Source: Labia minor (taxonomy: Eukaryota > Arthropoda > Insecta > Dermaptera > Spongiphoridae). Taken from it: a stretch of 64,000 bases of DNA. The stretch is from the NCBI GenBank assembly GCA_963082975.1, contig OY720344.1:87420107-87484106 (forward strand). The letters are read 5' to 3'. Of the stretch, positions 46,497 through 58,439 are shown piece by piece. Under the pieces are notes generated by a model. It worked only from the letters and a program-made list of their open reading frames with translations, made no database searches and was not told the origin of the DNA. Made by a program: the position numbers and the translations under genes. How positions within the stretch are numbered: the stretch's first letter is position 1; the number at the start of each line of letters is the position of its first letter.

Positions 46497-48294
46497 TATA
46501 TATATATTAAAATAATTATATAAGTATTATATTTTTCCAAGAGTATTTGAACTTCCTCCAAATTTCACATTTATATTTATACATATCTAAAATTATATTT
46601 TCTAACTCTCAAATCCTTGCTCTACCTATCAGTCATTTTTCTATAAATAATAAACTTCTATAAAATAATCTTAACACTTTTACTAACTTGACAAAAAATT
46701 TATTTTAATAACTTCTATTCCTTCCCTCTCTCTCAAATTTCTCCTTAAATTTTTTCCCATCGCATTCTTGGTTTACTAAATCAGTTACTTCCCAACAGAA
46801 CAAAATTTCTTGTTAGACTTTTCTCACCCATTCAAACCACAATCTATTTATCACAATCATCTTACTTTTATGACCATTAGAAAGTTTGATGCATAGAGCT
46901 CATACAATTCCTCGTTATACGCACTCCACTATAATTTAAACCTTCTTAACCCATAAATAATACTAAGTTTTTATTGAATCAATAAAATTATATAATTTAC
47001 TAAAATCCTTTCACTTTATTTGTTAATATAGAGCAATATTGACATTCTTATAAATATAAAACAATATTTTTTATTGGAATTTTCTGATGTATTTGGGTTA
47101 TTTATTATATTTACATAATATTCAAAATTTTACTTTTTATATGGATATAATATAATATGTTTTAATTAGAACAAAGTATCAATTTCCGTTAAATCTATAA
47201 GTGAAGTTTAATAATAATATATATGATATATATGATAAAATTAAATCAGATCTAGCATAAAAGATAATAATGCTTTCAGAATAAATAAATGATAGAAGCA
47301 TATAAATAAAATATTTATTTATTTCTATTTAATTCATTTATTTTTTAATTTACTCCTCAACTTATTCATTCTCCTTACATACATCAATTAAATTGCCTTA
47401 GGTTACTTGACAAGATATGAATGTTGAATAATTTTCTCCTGAGTGGATTAAGCCTACTGTAAGTCTAATCCAGCTCTAATTTAGATGCTCCAAGATTAAT
47501 TTTAGGTAGGGTTGTAACGAATTTAGTCCCCTTAAAGGGTTGAGAGTTAAATAAGAAAGGAGTAATTTATTATATATATATATATCCCAAGAGATTATAT
47601 TTTTTTTCTAAATAGAATAAATAAAAGCTAATTTATAAATTTTAATATTTGTTTTAAATTAAAAAAAATGTGAAATAATTGATATTTTAAGCTTTAGCTT
47701 GCCTTCATCAGGACTCATCGTTTTTTTCATTCGAAAACTTTTTAATTTATAAAAAGTTGTGAATAAAAAGAAGTTCAGAAATGTTAGCAAAGATTTAAAA
47801 ATCTTTTTTTTTCTTTTTTTTCTGATTGAAAACTTTTATTTTCAAACCTTTAGTAATTGTTATTGAAGAATATTGATCATCCAGAGAAATTCAGAATGAA
47901 TAACAACTTCAAATCATTCGTGCATGGTAAATATAATTGTAAGATTTTTTAAATAATTATTTATATAAAATGTAGATACTATAAATGTGAAGGCTGGCTG
48001 ACATGGGTATGGTTACCGATTGATCAAGGATGTGATAAATGAAATGGATTGTTTTAATAGTTAATTATTTTTTTAATTTTATAATTTGAACGTTTCGAAT
48101 CCACTGTAAAAGAAAATATTGAGAAAATGTGAGATTTATCAAAAGTAATAAGTGTTTTGTGAATTTATGTCAATATTTATATTTGGATGGTTACATTCAT
48201 ATAACTTTAACTTATTTAATTAATAAAATTTTTTAAAAATGTTTAATTATAAATGCATTAAAGAAATCAATAAAGTAAGATATTGTAGAAACAA
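46497..48294. other. AT-rich spacer with an RT relic
   Basis: Contains the RT fragment listed separately. A patch at 47400-47530 is unidentified. TA run at about 47570-47585. Confidence 0.45.
46700..46960 (-). pseudogene. reverse transcriptase C-terminal relic
   Basis: Minus-strand reading gives YNEELYELYASNFLMVIKVR and further family-like pieces broken by stops. It corresponds to the LHNEEL...LYAS block just after the RT domain. Confidence 0.5.
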
Positions 48295-49214
48295 ATAAGT
48301 TGACCTGTGGCCAGGTCCGAACCGACCGACGGTTTGAAGTAAATTAATTTCCAGCTACAGAAACAATTTCAAATAATTTTAATATATCTATTAATGTAAT
48401 AAAAAACAGATATGGATAGAACATAAATATTTTTAATTTTATTTTATTTATAATATATAGCTGAAGTAGCCGGCGTTACCCGAGGCTGTGACGTCATGAA
48501 GGGCTGGGTGACGTCATATAATTTTAAATTAAGAAAAACATAATGAAGATGATTTTTCCCGAGGATAAAACCAATACATTCGTGGTGATATGTAAAAAAA
48601 TCTCCTCATGTGAAATTTGGTGTGAAAATGACCCTTCCCTTCTTATCGTCGATCGCTAATACTACCACTTCCGGTTTCCGGATTTGCACCAAAAGTTGAT
48701 CAATTCATCCCACTGATGCAGTAAGTAAATATACCAAATTTCATCAAAATCGGTTGAGCCGTTCAGGCTGTACACATCTATACGGACGGACGGACGGACG
48801 GACCACTTCCGGTTTCCGGATTTGCACCAAAAGTTGATCAATTCATCCCACTGATGCATTAAGTAAATATACCAAATTTCATCAAAATCGGTTGAGCCGT
48901 TCAGGCTGTACACATCTATACGGACGGACGGACGGACGGACCACTTCCGGTTTCCGGATTTGCACCAAAAGTTGATCAATTCATCCCACTGATGCATTAA
49001 GTAAATATACCAAATTTCATCAAAATCGGTTGAGCCGTTCAGGCTGTACACATCTATACGGACGGACGGACGGACGGACGGACGGACAGACATCATGCTA
49101 AAAATACTTTTTTCTGATAAGAAAATGCATGATTCGTGGAGATATGTAAAAATCTCCACATGTGAAATTTGGTGTGAAAACAATACCTCCCTTACTATCG
49201 TCGGTCGGTAAAAA
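48295..49214 (+). repeat. family Y repeat, copy A (with three tandem units)
   Basis: Starts AAGTTGACCTGTGGCC and ends CGTCGGTCGGTAAAA. Paired TGACGTCA sites occur at about 48488 and 48508. The 3' module (GGAGAT...ATCTCC hairpin and CGTCG end) occurs twice, around 48580-48660 and 49135-49213, flanking the 138-bp units. Confidence 0.65.
48665..49078. repeat. 138-bp tandem repeat, three units
   Basis: Units start CCACTTCCGGTTTCCGG at 48665, 48803 and 48941 and each ends in a CGGA run. They are almost identical. Because 138 is a multiple of 3 and the unit has one stop-free minus frame, a 196-codon open frame appears (48662-49252). It has no protein-like support beyond the repetition. Confidence 0.9.
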
Positions 49215-49392
49215 CATATGATCTGGTTTATTTCTTTAAATTTGAAAAGCAATTAAGATCTAATTTCATTTCCATTCAATTGAAATTTATTATTTGAGAG
49301 AAAACATCGTGACATCAGTGGTAAGCAAGAAACAAGGATGGTAATGAAAAGATCAAGGCATTTCTCTTAAATCGTTGGTTAATTAAGTTTAA

Positions 49393-50025
49393 ATAAGTTG
49401 ACCTGTGGCCAGGTCCGAACCGACCGACGGTTTGAAATAAATTAATTTCCAGCTACAGAAACAATTTCAAATAATTTTAATATATCTATTAATGTAATAA
49501 AAACAGATATGGATATAACATAAATATTTTTAATTTTATTTTATTTATAATATATATGTAAGACCAGGCTGTGACGTCATGAATGGCTGGATGAAGTCAT
49601 ATAATTTTAATTAAGAGAAAACTAATAAAGATGATTTTTCTCGAGTATAAAACCAAAGCAAAGTGAATGATTCATGATGATATGTAAAAAATCTCCTCAT
49701 GTGAAATTTGGTATGAAAACAACCCTTCCCTTCCTATCGTCGATCGCTAATACTACCACTTCCGGTTTCCGGATTTGCACTAAAAGTTGATCAATTCATC
49801 CCACTGATGCATTAAGTAAATATACCAAATTTCATCAAAATCCGTTCAGCCGTTCAGGCTGTACACATCTATACGGACGGACGGACAGACAGACGGACAG
49901 ACATCATGCTAAAAATACTTTTTTCTGTTAAGAAAATGCATGATTCGTGGAGATATGTAAAAATCTCCACATGTGAAATTTGGTGTGAAAACAATACCCC
50001 CCTTACTATCGTCGGTCGGTAAAAA
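49393..50025 (+). repeat. family Y repeat, copy B (one unit)
   Basis: Colinear with copy A but with a single CCACTTCCGG unit (from 49756). The second TGACGTCA is mutated. Confidence 0.65.
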
Positions 50026-50084
50026 AAATTTAAAATCATTCCCAGATATTGAGAAATTTCATTGTCTCTTCGTATCAAAAATAG

Positions 50085-50494
50085 CTGGAGTGTCTCCACT
50101 CGACTATCTCGCAATTTGAATTGGATTAAATAACATAATATATTATATTTAAATTAAATTTAATTAATTATAAATTATAAATAATAAATATTAAACCAGC
50201 GCATGTTTGGCTTTTTGTTGATGGCACCACGTCACATGTTGGCGCGTGAAAATTGCAGTGTTAAAAAATTAATTCTGGTAATTATAATGCTATAATGCTC
50301 ATGTACCAAATTTCATCATTCTAGCTCAAACCGTTTTTGCGTAATCTTGTCTACATACACACACACACACACACACACAAACATTTTTCTCAACCTTAGT
50401 GAAAATGATTCAGGAACCTTCAAAACGTATAAAAACATCAAAATCTCAACATCGAAAATTTTCGTGATCGCAATACTATCTCTGGCGAGATAGT
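50085..50494 (-). repeat. family X repeat, copy 3 (internally deleted)
   Basis: On the minus strand it starts with the ACTATCTC...GAGATAGT hairpin at 50494 and ends GGAGACACTCCAG at 50085. About 200 bp shorter than copies 1 and 2. Contains an AC run at 50357-50378. Confidence 0.65.
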
Positions 50495-50917
50495 AAAAAT
50501 AATCCATTGCCAACATCTTTCGATTTTACCTACCAAAATACTGGTTATGAATATAAACAATACTATATCCTAAAGAAATAATAAATATAAATCAAATTAT
50601 TTTTAATTTTTTATTTTATAATTAATAATGAGTTAATTTATAATAATTTATAAGTTAATAATTTTTTATTGTTTAGAAATATGACTTCAGAACTACTCTT
50701 TCTTGTTGATGGATTTTCACAAAGAAAAATTAGTTACCGGTAGTAATAAATATATAAATAAACTTTATAATTACCAATTTTGTTATTGACATTTAGCACA
50801 TTGTGCAATATATTATTGTATATAATGATAGTTCAATTTTTTTTTATAATTGATATAATATATAAAATCAATATATAATTCCAAAGATGAAATTTAAGGG
50901 AAATATTTTTTTAAATA
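50495..50917. other. AT-rich spacer
   Basis: No gene or repeat recognised. Confidence 0.5.
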
Positions 50918-51324
50918 TGAGGGTTATTCAATAAGTAAAGAGACAAATGGTTAAACCTCAAAAACGGTTTATTTTGTAGCTTCCAAATTTCCTTGTCAAG
51001 GAACTTTTTCGATTTACACCGAAGCCACAATTGCACCGCTTCCTTAACTTCCTCATTGGTAGCAAATCTTTTTCCACGTAGGGTGTATTTGAGTGGTCTA
51101 AACAGGAAAAAACAGATGGAGCGAGATCGGGAATGTAGGCAGGATGAGGCAAGACTTCCCCACTTAATTTTTGAAGTTTCACGGGTCATCTTAGAAAGCT
51201 GCAAGAAAGTTGGGACAAGTGCATAACTCTGGGGGGGGGGGGAAGTGATTATGCTGAAAAATAGCCTGAATAAACCGTTTTTGAGGTATAACTATTTGTC
51301 TCTTTGCTTATTGAATGACCCTCG
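50918..51324 (-). mobile_element. short mariner-derived element (407 bp)
   Basis: Ends TGAGGGTTATTCAATAAG and CTTATTGAATGACCCTCG are inverted repeats extending through AAAGAGACAAAT. TA flanks both sides (50916-50917, 51325-51326). Only the transposase C-terminal third remains. A poly-G run sits at 51231-51241. Confidence 0.8.
50960..51204 (-). pseudogene. mariner transposase C-terminal relic
   Basis: Two overlapping minus frames give HPAYIPDLAPSVF, then FRPLKYTLRGKRFATNEEVK and FLDKEIWKLQ. This is the classical mariner SPDLAPSDYHLF region with the last catalytic Asp changed (V in SVF) and a frameshift. It differs from the two DD41D elements. Confidence 0.75.
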
Positions 51325-51326
51325 TA

Positions 51327-52184
51327 TTAGAATTTTCTTATTTATTTATATATTTATTGAAAATGCCTAGATGACTATTCATTCTAAGAATTCATTTTTC
51401 AAAGGGCTTCTTAAATTCTATCCCAAGCCATTCAATATTAAAAATCTTTTCAATATATAAGGCTAATCATAAAGAGATGATATATTATTAATAGGAACTT
51501 TGCTATTCATGTTACATATTTAAATTACAATAGAAATTGAACTTATCGTCTTTTTTGGCATATAATCAGGATTGTAATTTAAAGGAAGAAGACCAATTCA
51601 TAAAAAATATAAATAAATCATATTATGATGGTAATTAATTTATTCTTTAAATGTTAATTAATTAAAGTACTTTTAATAAATATTTTAATATATGAATTAT
51701 AAATAAATGTGAAATATAAAAATTTATAAAAAGTTAATAAGAAAACTCGAAAATATTCAAATTCTAGGAATATACACATATTTTAAAGTAATTTCTCATA
51801 GAAATATTTAAGAACCTTTTTCAAAGAATTACTTCAAATATATTAATAAAATAAAAAATATTCTAATTTTTAAATTTCAAATTTTTATTTTTGGCTTTAA
51901 TAGAATATAGCAATATCCTAATTAATTTACCTTCCAGCAAGATTCTTAATTAAAATAGACAGAAAATTTGCTCAAGCATTTCATTTCAATTGACTTAATA
52001 GAATATCCGATAAATGAATGTCTATTTAGTTAGAATATATTCAGATAAGAGAATTTTTATCCTTCAAATTGAAAACTATATTTATTATTATTGTTGCTAA
52101 TAACAAATATAATTTATTTTTAATTATTGTTAAATTATTAAAATTTCAAATTTATTATTTTTTTCTTAATTTTTTTATATACTT
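51327..52184. other. AT-rich spacer
   Basis: Nothing recognised. Confidence 0.5.
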
Positions 52185-52330
52185 TATTTCTCAAAGTCAT
52201 AGACCACGCCTCACACTCATATAATTTAACCAACAAAACTATCATTGTTTTAAAGATTGTAATTTTAATACTTTTTGATATTAATTTGGATGAAATAAGG
52301 AATGTTTTTTTGAAATTTTGATTTTAACTA
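52185..52330 (-). pseudogene. reverse transcriptase fragment
   Basis: Minus-strand reading resembles the KIKIYKTIILSVVLYGCETWS block of the resident RT (YECEAWSMTL here) with substitutions. Flanks are unrelated AT-rich DNA. Confidence 0.5.
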
Positions 52331-52462
52331 AATTTTGAAATTAAAAGATAACTAAAAATTTATTAGGGACCCACAACAAAGAAAAATAATAATAAAAATA
52401 AATCAATTAGTGATGATCTCATTCATTTATTTACCAAATAAAAAATTATCAAGTCATGATCT

Positions 52463-52735
52463 ACTTCTTCTTAAGGTGCTGTCTCCCTTTCGGAGTTTGG
52501 CTATCATCATGACTAGGATAGTTGCCTAGCCATGATGATTTTTCTTAGGAATGTTAATGCGGTGGTTTCCCGTTGCCTTACGCATGTATAGAACCATAAA
52601 CTGACAGTTCCTGGAGCCGGAGGCAGCTGATGTTAAATTGAATTTTATTATAAAAATTTGTTCTTAGTTGGAATCGAACGCCGACTTATTGTATAGAAAA
52701 TTGCTACGCTACACTCCCGGCTAGCTGCCTCCTAT
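52463..52735 (-). repeat. tRNA-derived SINE with a strong 3' hairpin
   Basis: On the minus strand, the head GGAGGCAGCTAGCCGGGAG is followed by a B box, CGTTCGATTCC. The body includes GGCAACGGGAAACCACCGC. The 3' part is a hairpin, TCATCATG-g-CTAGG/CCTAG-t-CATGATGA (52499-52541), with a 13-bp stem and a single mismatch. Confidence 0.6.
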
Positions 52736-53009
52736 CATAATCTACAAAAGGTGAAATTTTTAAAATTCAAAAAATAAAAGAATATTTCATATTAAAATAT
52801 TTAAAATATCAAATTATGAATTATAATGAAATCATATACAAAAAAAATTTTAAAATTAAATTTTAAAATAATCATATTTTAAATAATACATGTATATCAA
52901 AGTTCAACTAATCCAATTTCATATTTAAATATTAGTATAATTAAACTGTTTTGATTCTTTATAATATTCATTTTTTTTCTTCATGCGTTTTAATTAGTTA
53001 ATCTATAAT

Positions 53010-53260
53010 AGAACGTCAAGGTAACTAAGTGGCTAATGGTTATTAATATAAATTAAAGTAGCACAGGGGGTCTTGGGTCTACTCATCTTCTCTAATGAAG
53101 ATTGAAGTTGACTCCTTAACCTATAAAGGGTTCCACGATACAAAATGCCCTCATTCTCAGACAACCAGCTCTTCAATTATGCATAGACTAACTTGAGATG
53201 AGCTATTCTTGTGGAAGGATTGCCTGTTACACTTTTGATCGCGAATAATAACTTAACATA
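53010..53260 (+). repeat. possible tRNA-derived SINE
   Basis: TAACTAAGTGG is A-box-like and GGGTCTTGGGTCTACTC is in B-box position but poorly conserved. A GC-richer body follows. Weaker than the other SINE calls. Confidence 0.4.
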
Positions 53261-54036
53261 TAATCACTTTCGACATGCTCAATGAACTTTGTACAATAAC
53301 ATTTAATAAAAAAAAATAATTTAGTAATATAAATAATTTATTAATATAATAAGTTGAACAAAGTTAAGTATAATTACGTCAAGATAAATAATGATGCTTT
53401 TGAAGATAAATACTAGGACAAAAAGAAGGAATGACTCATTTGACTTCAGCCTTCATTTTCTTAACAAATTTTAATGAAATTCTCAAAATTTATGGAAAGT
53501 AATGATATTTTGTTATAGTTAAAAATAACAAAGATGTTTTTAATTATTTAATAATTTAAAAATAATGAAATTATAAAATTCGGACTAGTAATCGTTCGTT
53601 TCGTGAATTGATTTCCCGACAAACTTCTCAACCATTCAATTTAATTGTCCTGTACATCGTAATTTTTTGAAATGTATAAAAGTCAATATTCCTTATTTTA
53701 TGTAAAATTTTATTTTCAGATACTCTATTACAAATATAAAAAATATATCCCTCAAAGTTTACGACCACGTCTCCCAATAATAAATAGTTGTTTGTTTTAA
53801 AAGTAGGAATTTAATTATCTTAAATATCAATTTTGATAATAATGTATTATAACTCTTTTTAAGATATTGTATCAATTAATAATTATAAATGAGTATAGGA
53901 ATTTGTAAAATTTTATCACACATGAAAATTTATTACTCATTAATAATTATTATTTATACTAATTATTTAAAGTATATGTTATATCTATGCATCATAAATA
54001 AAATTATATTTCTATTTTTTGAAAAATTTTTTATAA
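53261..54036. other. AT-rich spacer
   Basis: No gene recognised. Confidence 0.5.
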
Positions 54037-55938
54037 TCTATATATATAAAGGAGACTGTTTGTATGTATGTATGTATGTAATTCGTTTACTTTTTTGCTG
54101 TCATAGTTTAATATGTTAAAATGTAAGTTATTTACATTTTAACATAAAATAGAAAATATATTATTTAAGGATTAAAGAATAAAAATAGAAAGTAAATTAG
54201 TGAATATTTTAAAAATTAGACAATTTGTAGAAATTGAAATAACTAAGAAATGAAAGGTGGAGGGGATGAGGAGAGAGGTGAGAGTGTGTGTGAGCGGGAC
54301 AGAGAGAGATTTAAAGTTTATATATAGTTCTCCGTGTTGTTCATTCAAGAGCCAGGCGTGGCCCACTGACTGGCGGACTCATTTTACACAATGTATATAA
54401 CTAGCAATCAAAGAATTATTATAAATTTTAACTTTTTATTTTAAATTCTAATATTCAAATATCATTTCAATTAAATAATTTATTCTAAAAGTTCTCATTT
54501 TAATTAATTTAATAAAATATTTAAATCATATTTAACTTAAATTATTTTGTATTTATTCTTTCTATATTTGAATAGGTACTTCTTTTATTTTAAGGGAGGG
54601 AATTAACTATGATCTAAAAAAATTAATAAATGAACTTAATAATAAAAAATCAAATAAATCCATTAATTTAAATTAATACTATTAATGAATGTATATATTG
54701 TTAATTTATCTTTAGTTTTATCAATACTTTTATACCGTTAATTTTTATAAATTAATTTTTATAAATTGTCTCAAGTCTCTAACTTTGCATTTTCTCTAAT
54801 TTTATTATAATTAAAAATATTCAATAAAAATCAAACAATGAAATTAAAATATCGAAATGAAATGATCAAGAAATATTATACTCTATTATAACATATACAA
54901 TACTTATAAACTATAGGCGGAGGAAATATTAGACGATATCATTGCGGGTTCATGCCAAATCGATCAACATTAATTAAGATATTTTCATTATGACAGATAT
55001 TAAAAAAACCGCGAATTCAATATCTCTGTTCACTAATTATTTGTAGACTTTAGTAAAACCTACGCATGACTCAATAGATCCGGATAAACTTTTTCAAATT
55101 TTGATCTTAAAATTTATCTTGAAGGTAGTAAAGAAAGAGTAAGATGTGGAAATCAATTGTAAAATATTAGGTGACCCAGACGACTTAAATATAATAGGAG
55201 ATTCGGCAATTGCAATTACAGATAGCGAGGAAAAATTAATCGAGGTAGGAAAAGAGATGAGGTTTGAAATTAATAATGATAAATAAATATATTTAGAAAC
55301 AAACAGGAGCAGTATTAACATACAAAATGTAGAATTTGAATATGTAGAAAAATTGAATGTAATCACGAAGGATAATAATATTTGTGAAGAATTGAAATCG
55401 AAGTTGCAATCGGAAAACGCCTGTTATCATGCAGTAAAGAGGCTTATCTCATCAAAATTATTATAAAAGGGAATGAAAATTAAAATATATAAAACAATTA
55501 TTTTGTCTGTTGTATTATATGAGTGTTAGACATGGTCTATGATCTTTGGAGATGAGAGTGGATTCAGAGAATAGGATTCTCCCCAGCATTTATGGGCCAA
55601 AGAAAGATGAGTACATCAGGGAATGACGTACGAGAGATGGAACAGAGGCTCAGGATAAGGACACTTGGAGAAATGTGGTTGTAGCTGCCAAGAACTTTCG
55701 AGTAGATAGATATAACATATTCAATAATAATATATATAATTAATTTACTAAATAAATTAAAATATATTTTAAATAATCACACAATAAGAAATGAATGTTT
55801 TATGTTATACATTGTTTGAAACAAAATGGATGAAAACCTTTTACTACTTTCAACCAAATACTATGTACCACTCGGGGGTACAGGGGGCGGAGCCCCCGTC
55901 TAGATGTGAAGAGCGACGAAGGAGCTCTGAGCAGCTAG
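54037..55938 (+). mobile_element. non-autonomous Helitron, copy D (about 1.9 kb)
   Basis: The 3' end is clear: GGGGGCGGAGCCCCC palindrome, AGAGC...GCTCT hairpin, GAGCAGCTAG, then T. The proposed 5' end, TCTATATATATAAAGGAG after an A with a TGTA run, is plausible but could belong to another insertion. It carries an RT fragment in the same orientation. The 3' 840 bp are nearly identical to the inverted copy at 63155-64000. Confidence 0.65.
54905..55690 (+). pseudogene. captured reverse transcriptase core in Helitron D
   Basis: Reading across frames gives YHCGFMPNRSTLIKIF (RT finger), a diverged palm, LGDPDDLNIIGDSAIAITDS, TKDNNICEELKSKLQSENAC and KMKIKIYKTIILSVVLYE. It then skips directly to the far C-terminus (QRLRIRTLGEMW...AKNF), losing the block kept in copy A. 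Many stops. The RT is dead. Confidence 0.7.
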
Positions 55939-56524
55939 TAATTTATAAAATACATTTTTCAAAATATTAACTTATATATATGTATATGAAAATATAAATA
56001 TAATGAATAAATCTAATAATATATTATTTCGTATTTTAAAATTTCTATGAGAAACTTTCCTTTTTTATATTTTGTTTTAAGATATGTTACCCTTTTTTGA
56101 TGTGCATGGATTGAATTTTATTACACTCTATTTACAACCTATTTTGATCCATTTATATTCTAGATGTGTCGAATAATAAAAAAAAACAGTTTTCGATTTA
56201 CTCCTTTTGTTGTTTCGATGTTTTTCTTTTTTTTTTAATATCACCCTTTTGTGTTTAGAAAATGGATTCAGTTGTAGGTATTCTCTAGAAAATTTTATGA
56301 TTTAATTTAATTAACTCATTAATTTTTAATAGTATAGTTATATTTAATAGTATAGTTATATCTGAGTTTCTTATGAGATAAATAATTGATTAACATCAAT
56401 TTTCATTTAATATTATTTGATCTTATTATACATTACTAGGAAAACAGTGTATAAATCTATATATAGGTATATCTTTCTGATTTTAAAAATTATGCATAGG
56501 TTTGTTAAATATATATTCAATCGT
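55939..56524. other. AT-rich spacer
   Basis: Nothing recognised. Confidence 0.5.
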
Positions 56525-56720
56525 GTTTAGAACGTTCGACTGTCGAATGTCTCACTTTGTTCCATGCAATTCTGGGTCTGCCCCTATTTTTTTTTGTAGT
56601 TTGGGATATTTGTAGTAGTTCATCGCCTGTTAGGGGAGCATATAGTCCTGCATCCTTTGTACATGTCCATACCAAACCATATATTTCTGTTCGATTACAG
56701 TTATCAAGGGATCTTCTATT
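56525..56720 (-). pseudogene. C-terminal relic of a different non-LTR element
   Basis: Minus-strand reading contains WYGHVQRMQDYMLP and NRGRPRIAWNKV, the wYGHVxRM...RGRPRxxW tail of another reverse-transcriptase lineage than the resident MARMGDD family. Frameshifts are present. Confidence 0.55.
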
Positions 56721-56916
56721 TTTATTAATAGTTGAATATCATCATTTCAATTTTATTCAATTTAAGTATTATTTTAACTGTTTTTTTCTTAATAAAATTA
56801 ATATCAGGTGTGAATTGATATTTGAATATTAGAATTTAAAATAAAAAGTGAAATATTATAATAGTTCTTTGATTGGGAATCGCTATGATAATTCATTGTT
56901 TAAAATGCTTCCGCTA

Positions 56917-57252
56917 GGGACAGTGAGCCGCGAGATGCTCTTAAATGAACAACACGGAGAAATATATAAACTTTAAAAAATTAATTTCTGCGGTTATTGA
57001 TTAGATATTAATAAAATTTATAGCCTATATTACTATAGAGGTATATAAGAATATTGTGATGTAATTTCATAGAAATCGGTTCAGTAAATTCTGAGTCTAT
57101 AAAATAGTTATTTTCCGGACAGACAGACAGACAGACATGAAAAATTCTAAAGTCACTTTTGGATTCTAGAGGTCATGAAACGCGAAGATATGCAAAAATT
57201 TTTAAATTCTGAGCAGACAAAAACCTAGTCGATTGGAGACACTCCAGCATAT
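56917..57252 (+). repeat. repeat with a family X-type terminus
   Basis: Ends CGATTGGAGACACTCCAG, the terminal module of family X, but the interior differs. It includes GAAATCGGTTCAG, a CAGA run and GGTCATGAAACGCGAAG. TGAACAACACGGAGAA at 56946-56961 is inverted at about 54335 in Helitron D. Confidence 0.45.
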
Positions 57253-58439
57253 TTTATTTTTCCCTTTGTGATTAGCGTCCCCTCCCCTCCCCTTGTCTAA
57301 GCCTTTGATTATGAGAAAAATTATCAATAACACCATTTTAATTTATTAAGAGATTTAGTTTTTATCTATATATTTTTATCTATATTATATATAAAAAACG
57401 AAAACTAATGTTTCGAATTGCAAAGTTATATTAACGAAAGAAAACCAACAAATAAAAGAAAAGCTCGCAACAGAACAATGTGCTAATGAGTTGGCAAGTA
57501 CAAAGTAAAGTTTTAGAAATTTTCTTTACAGAAAAGAAATAGTATTCTGTAATTTTTAGACTTAGAGAGAAAAGAAAAACTTTGTGGAAAAGTAAGGATT
57601 ATGAAATAAAAATAAAAAGGTTACGGGTCTTAATCAATCCTCTTCTCGCGTTATAAAAAAAAAATTAACTAAATCAAATTTAATAAAAATGAAAAAAAAG
57701 CAATATTGTCGCCAAGATTAAACAAACATAGCTTTTATCATTGAATACTAATTAAAAAATAAGTGTTATAGTAAACAAATGAAAATTCTTTGATCTTTTA
57801 ATTATAAAAGTTGATTATTAATTTAAATTTAATTAATTTAAACAAAGAAATGTTTATAATTTAAACAAATCTATTATACAACTCTTGAAGACAGAAAATT
57901 TAATATAACTTCTGGTTTTTATTTATTTTTCGTTATAATTCTGATGGAATGTTGTTTGTCTTATAAACTTTTCCTTTAAATGAAGGATGCATATTAATAA
58001 TAATTGAAAGTAAAAGCTTTTAGTGTGTAAATATATATATATATATATATAATAAATAAAAGTATAAAATCAAATTAAAGAGAAGAATTTTAATGGCTTA
58101 TTAAATTGAATGGATATGAGAATGGATTATATAAATAGTCACACTTTATTTTAAATATAGAAAAATTAGAAATTAGAAAAATGGACAATCATCAACAAAA
58201 TAATATTTTTTAAAAAAAATAGAATTGAAAAACTGACAAAACGTCGAATAAATGTATTTTTTGACACTAGGTTTGTTCAAAAGAAAAGGTGAATTTTGAA
58301 TTTTCAAGAGCTTTGTACATTCGATTATTGAAAGTTCTTAATTCCCAACAAACTCATTATTTCTTCAAATCCAATTTCTGTGCATTATTTATAATATATT
58401 AATGTAATAGTTCTGGAAAAATTATCTGGTTTTTTCTTG
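57253..58439. other. AT-rich spacer
   Basis: No gene recognised. TA run at 58030-58050. Confidence 0.5.

Noticed and set aside
48665-49078. Possible CRISPR-like array
   Set aside because: Units are fully repetitive with no variable spacers, in a eukaryotic genome.
48662-49252. 196-codon open frame with repeated SLNGSTDFDEIWYIYL-type segments
   Set aside because: It is the translation of three near-identical 138-bp tandem units inside a non-coding repeat. The unit length is a multiple of three, so the frame stays open by arithmetic.
54396-54402. Second Helitron 3' end (AACTAGC)
   Set aside because: No hairpin precedes it and the next base is C rather than T.
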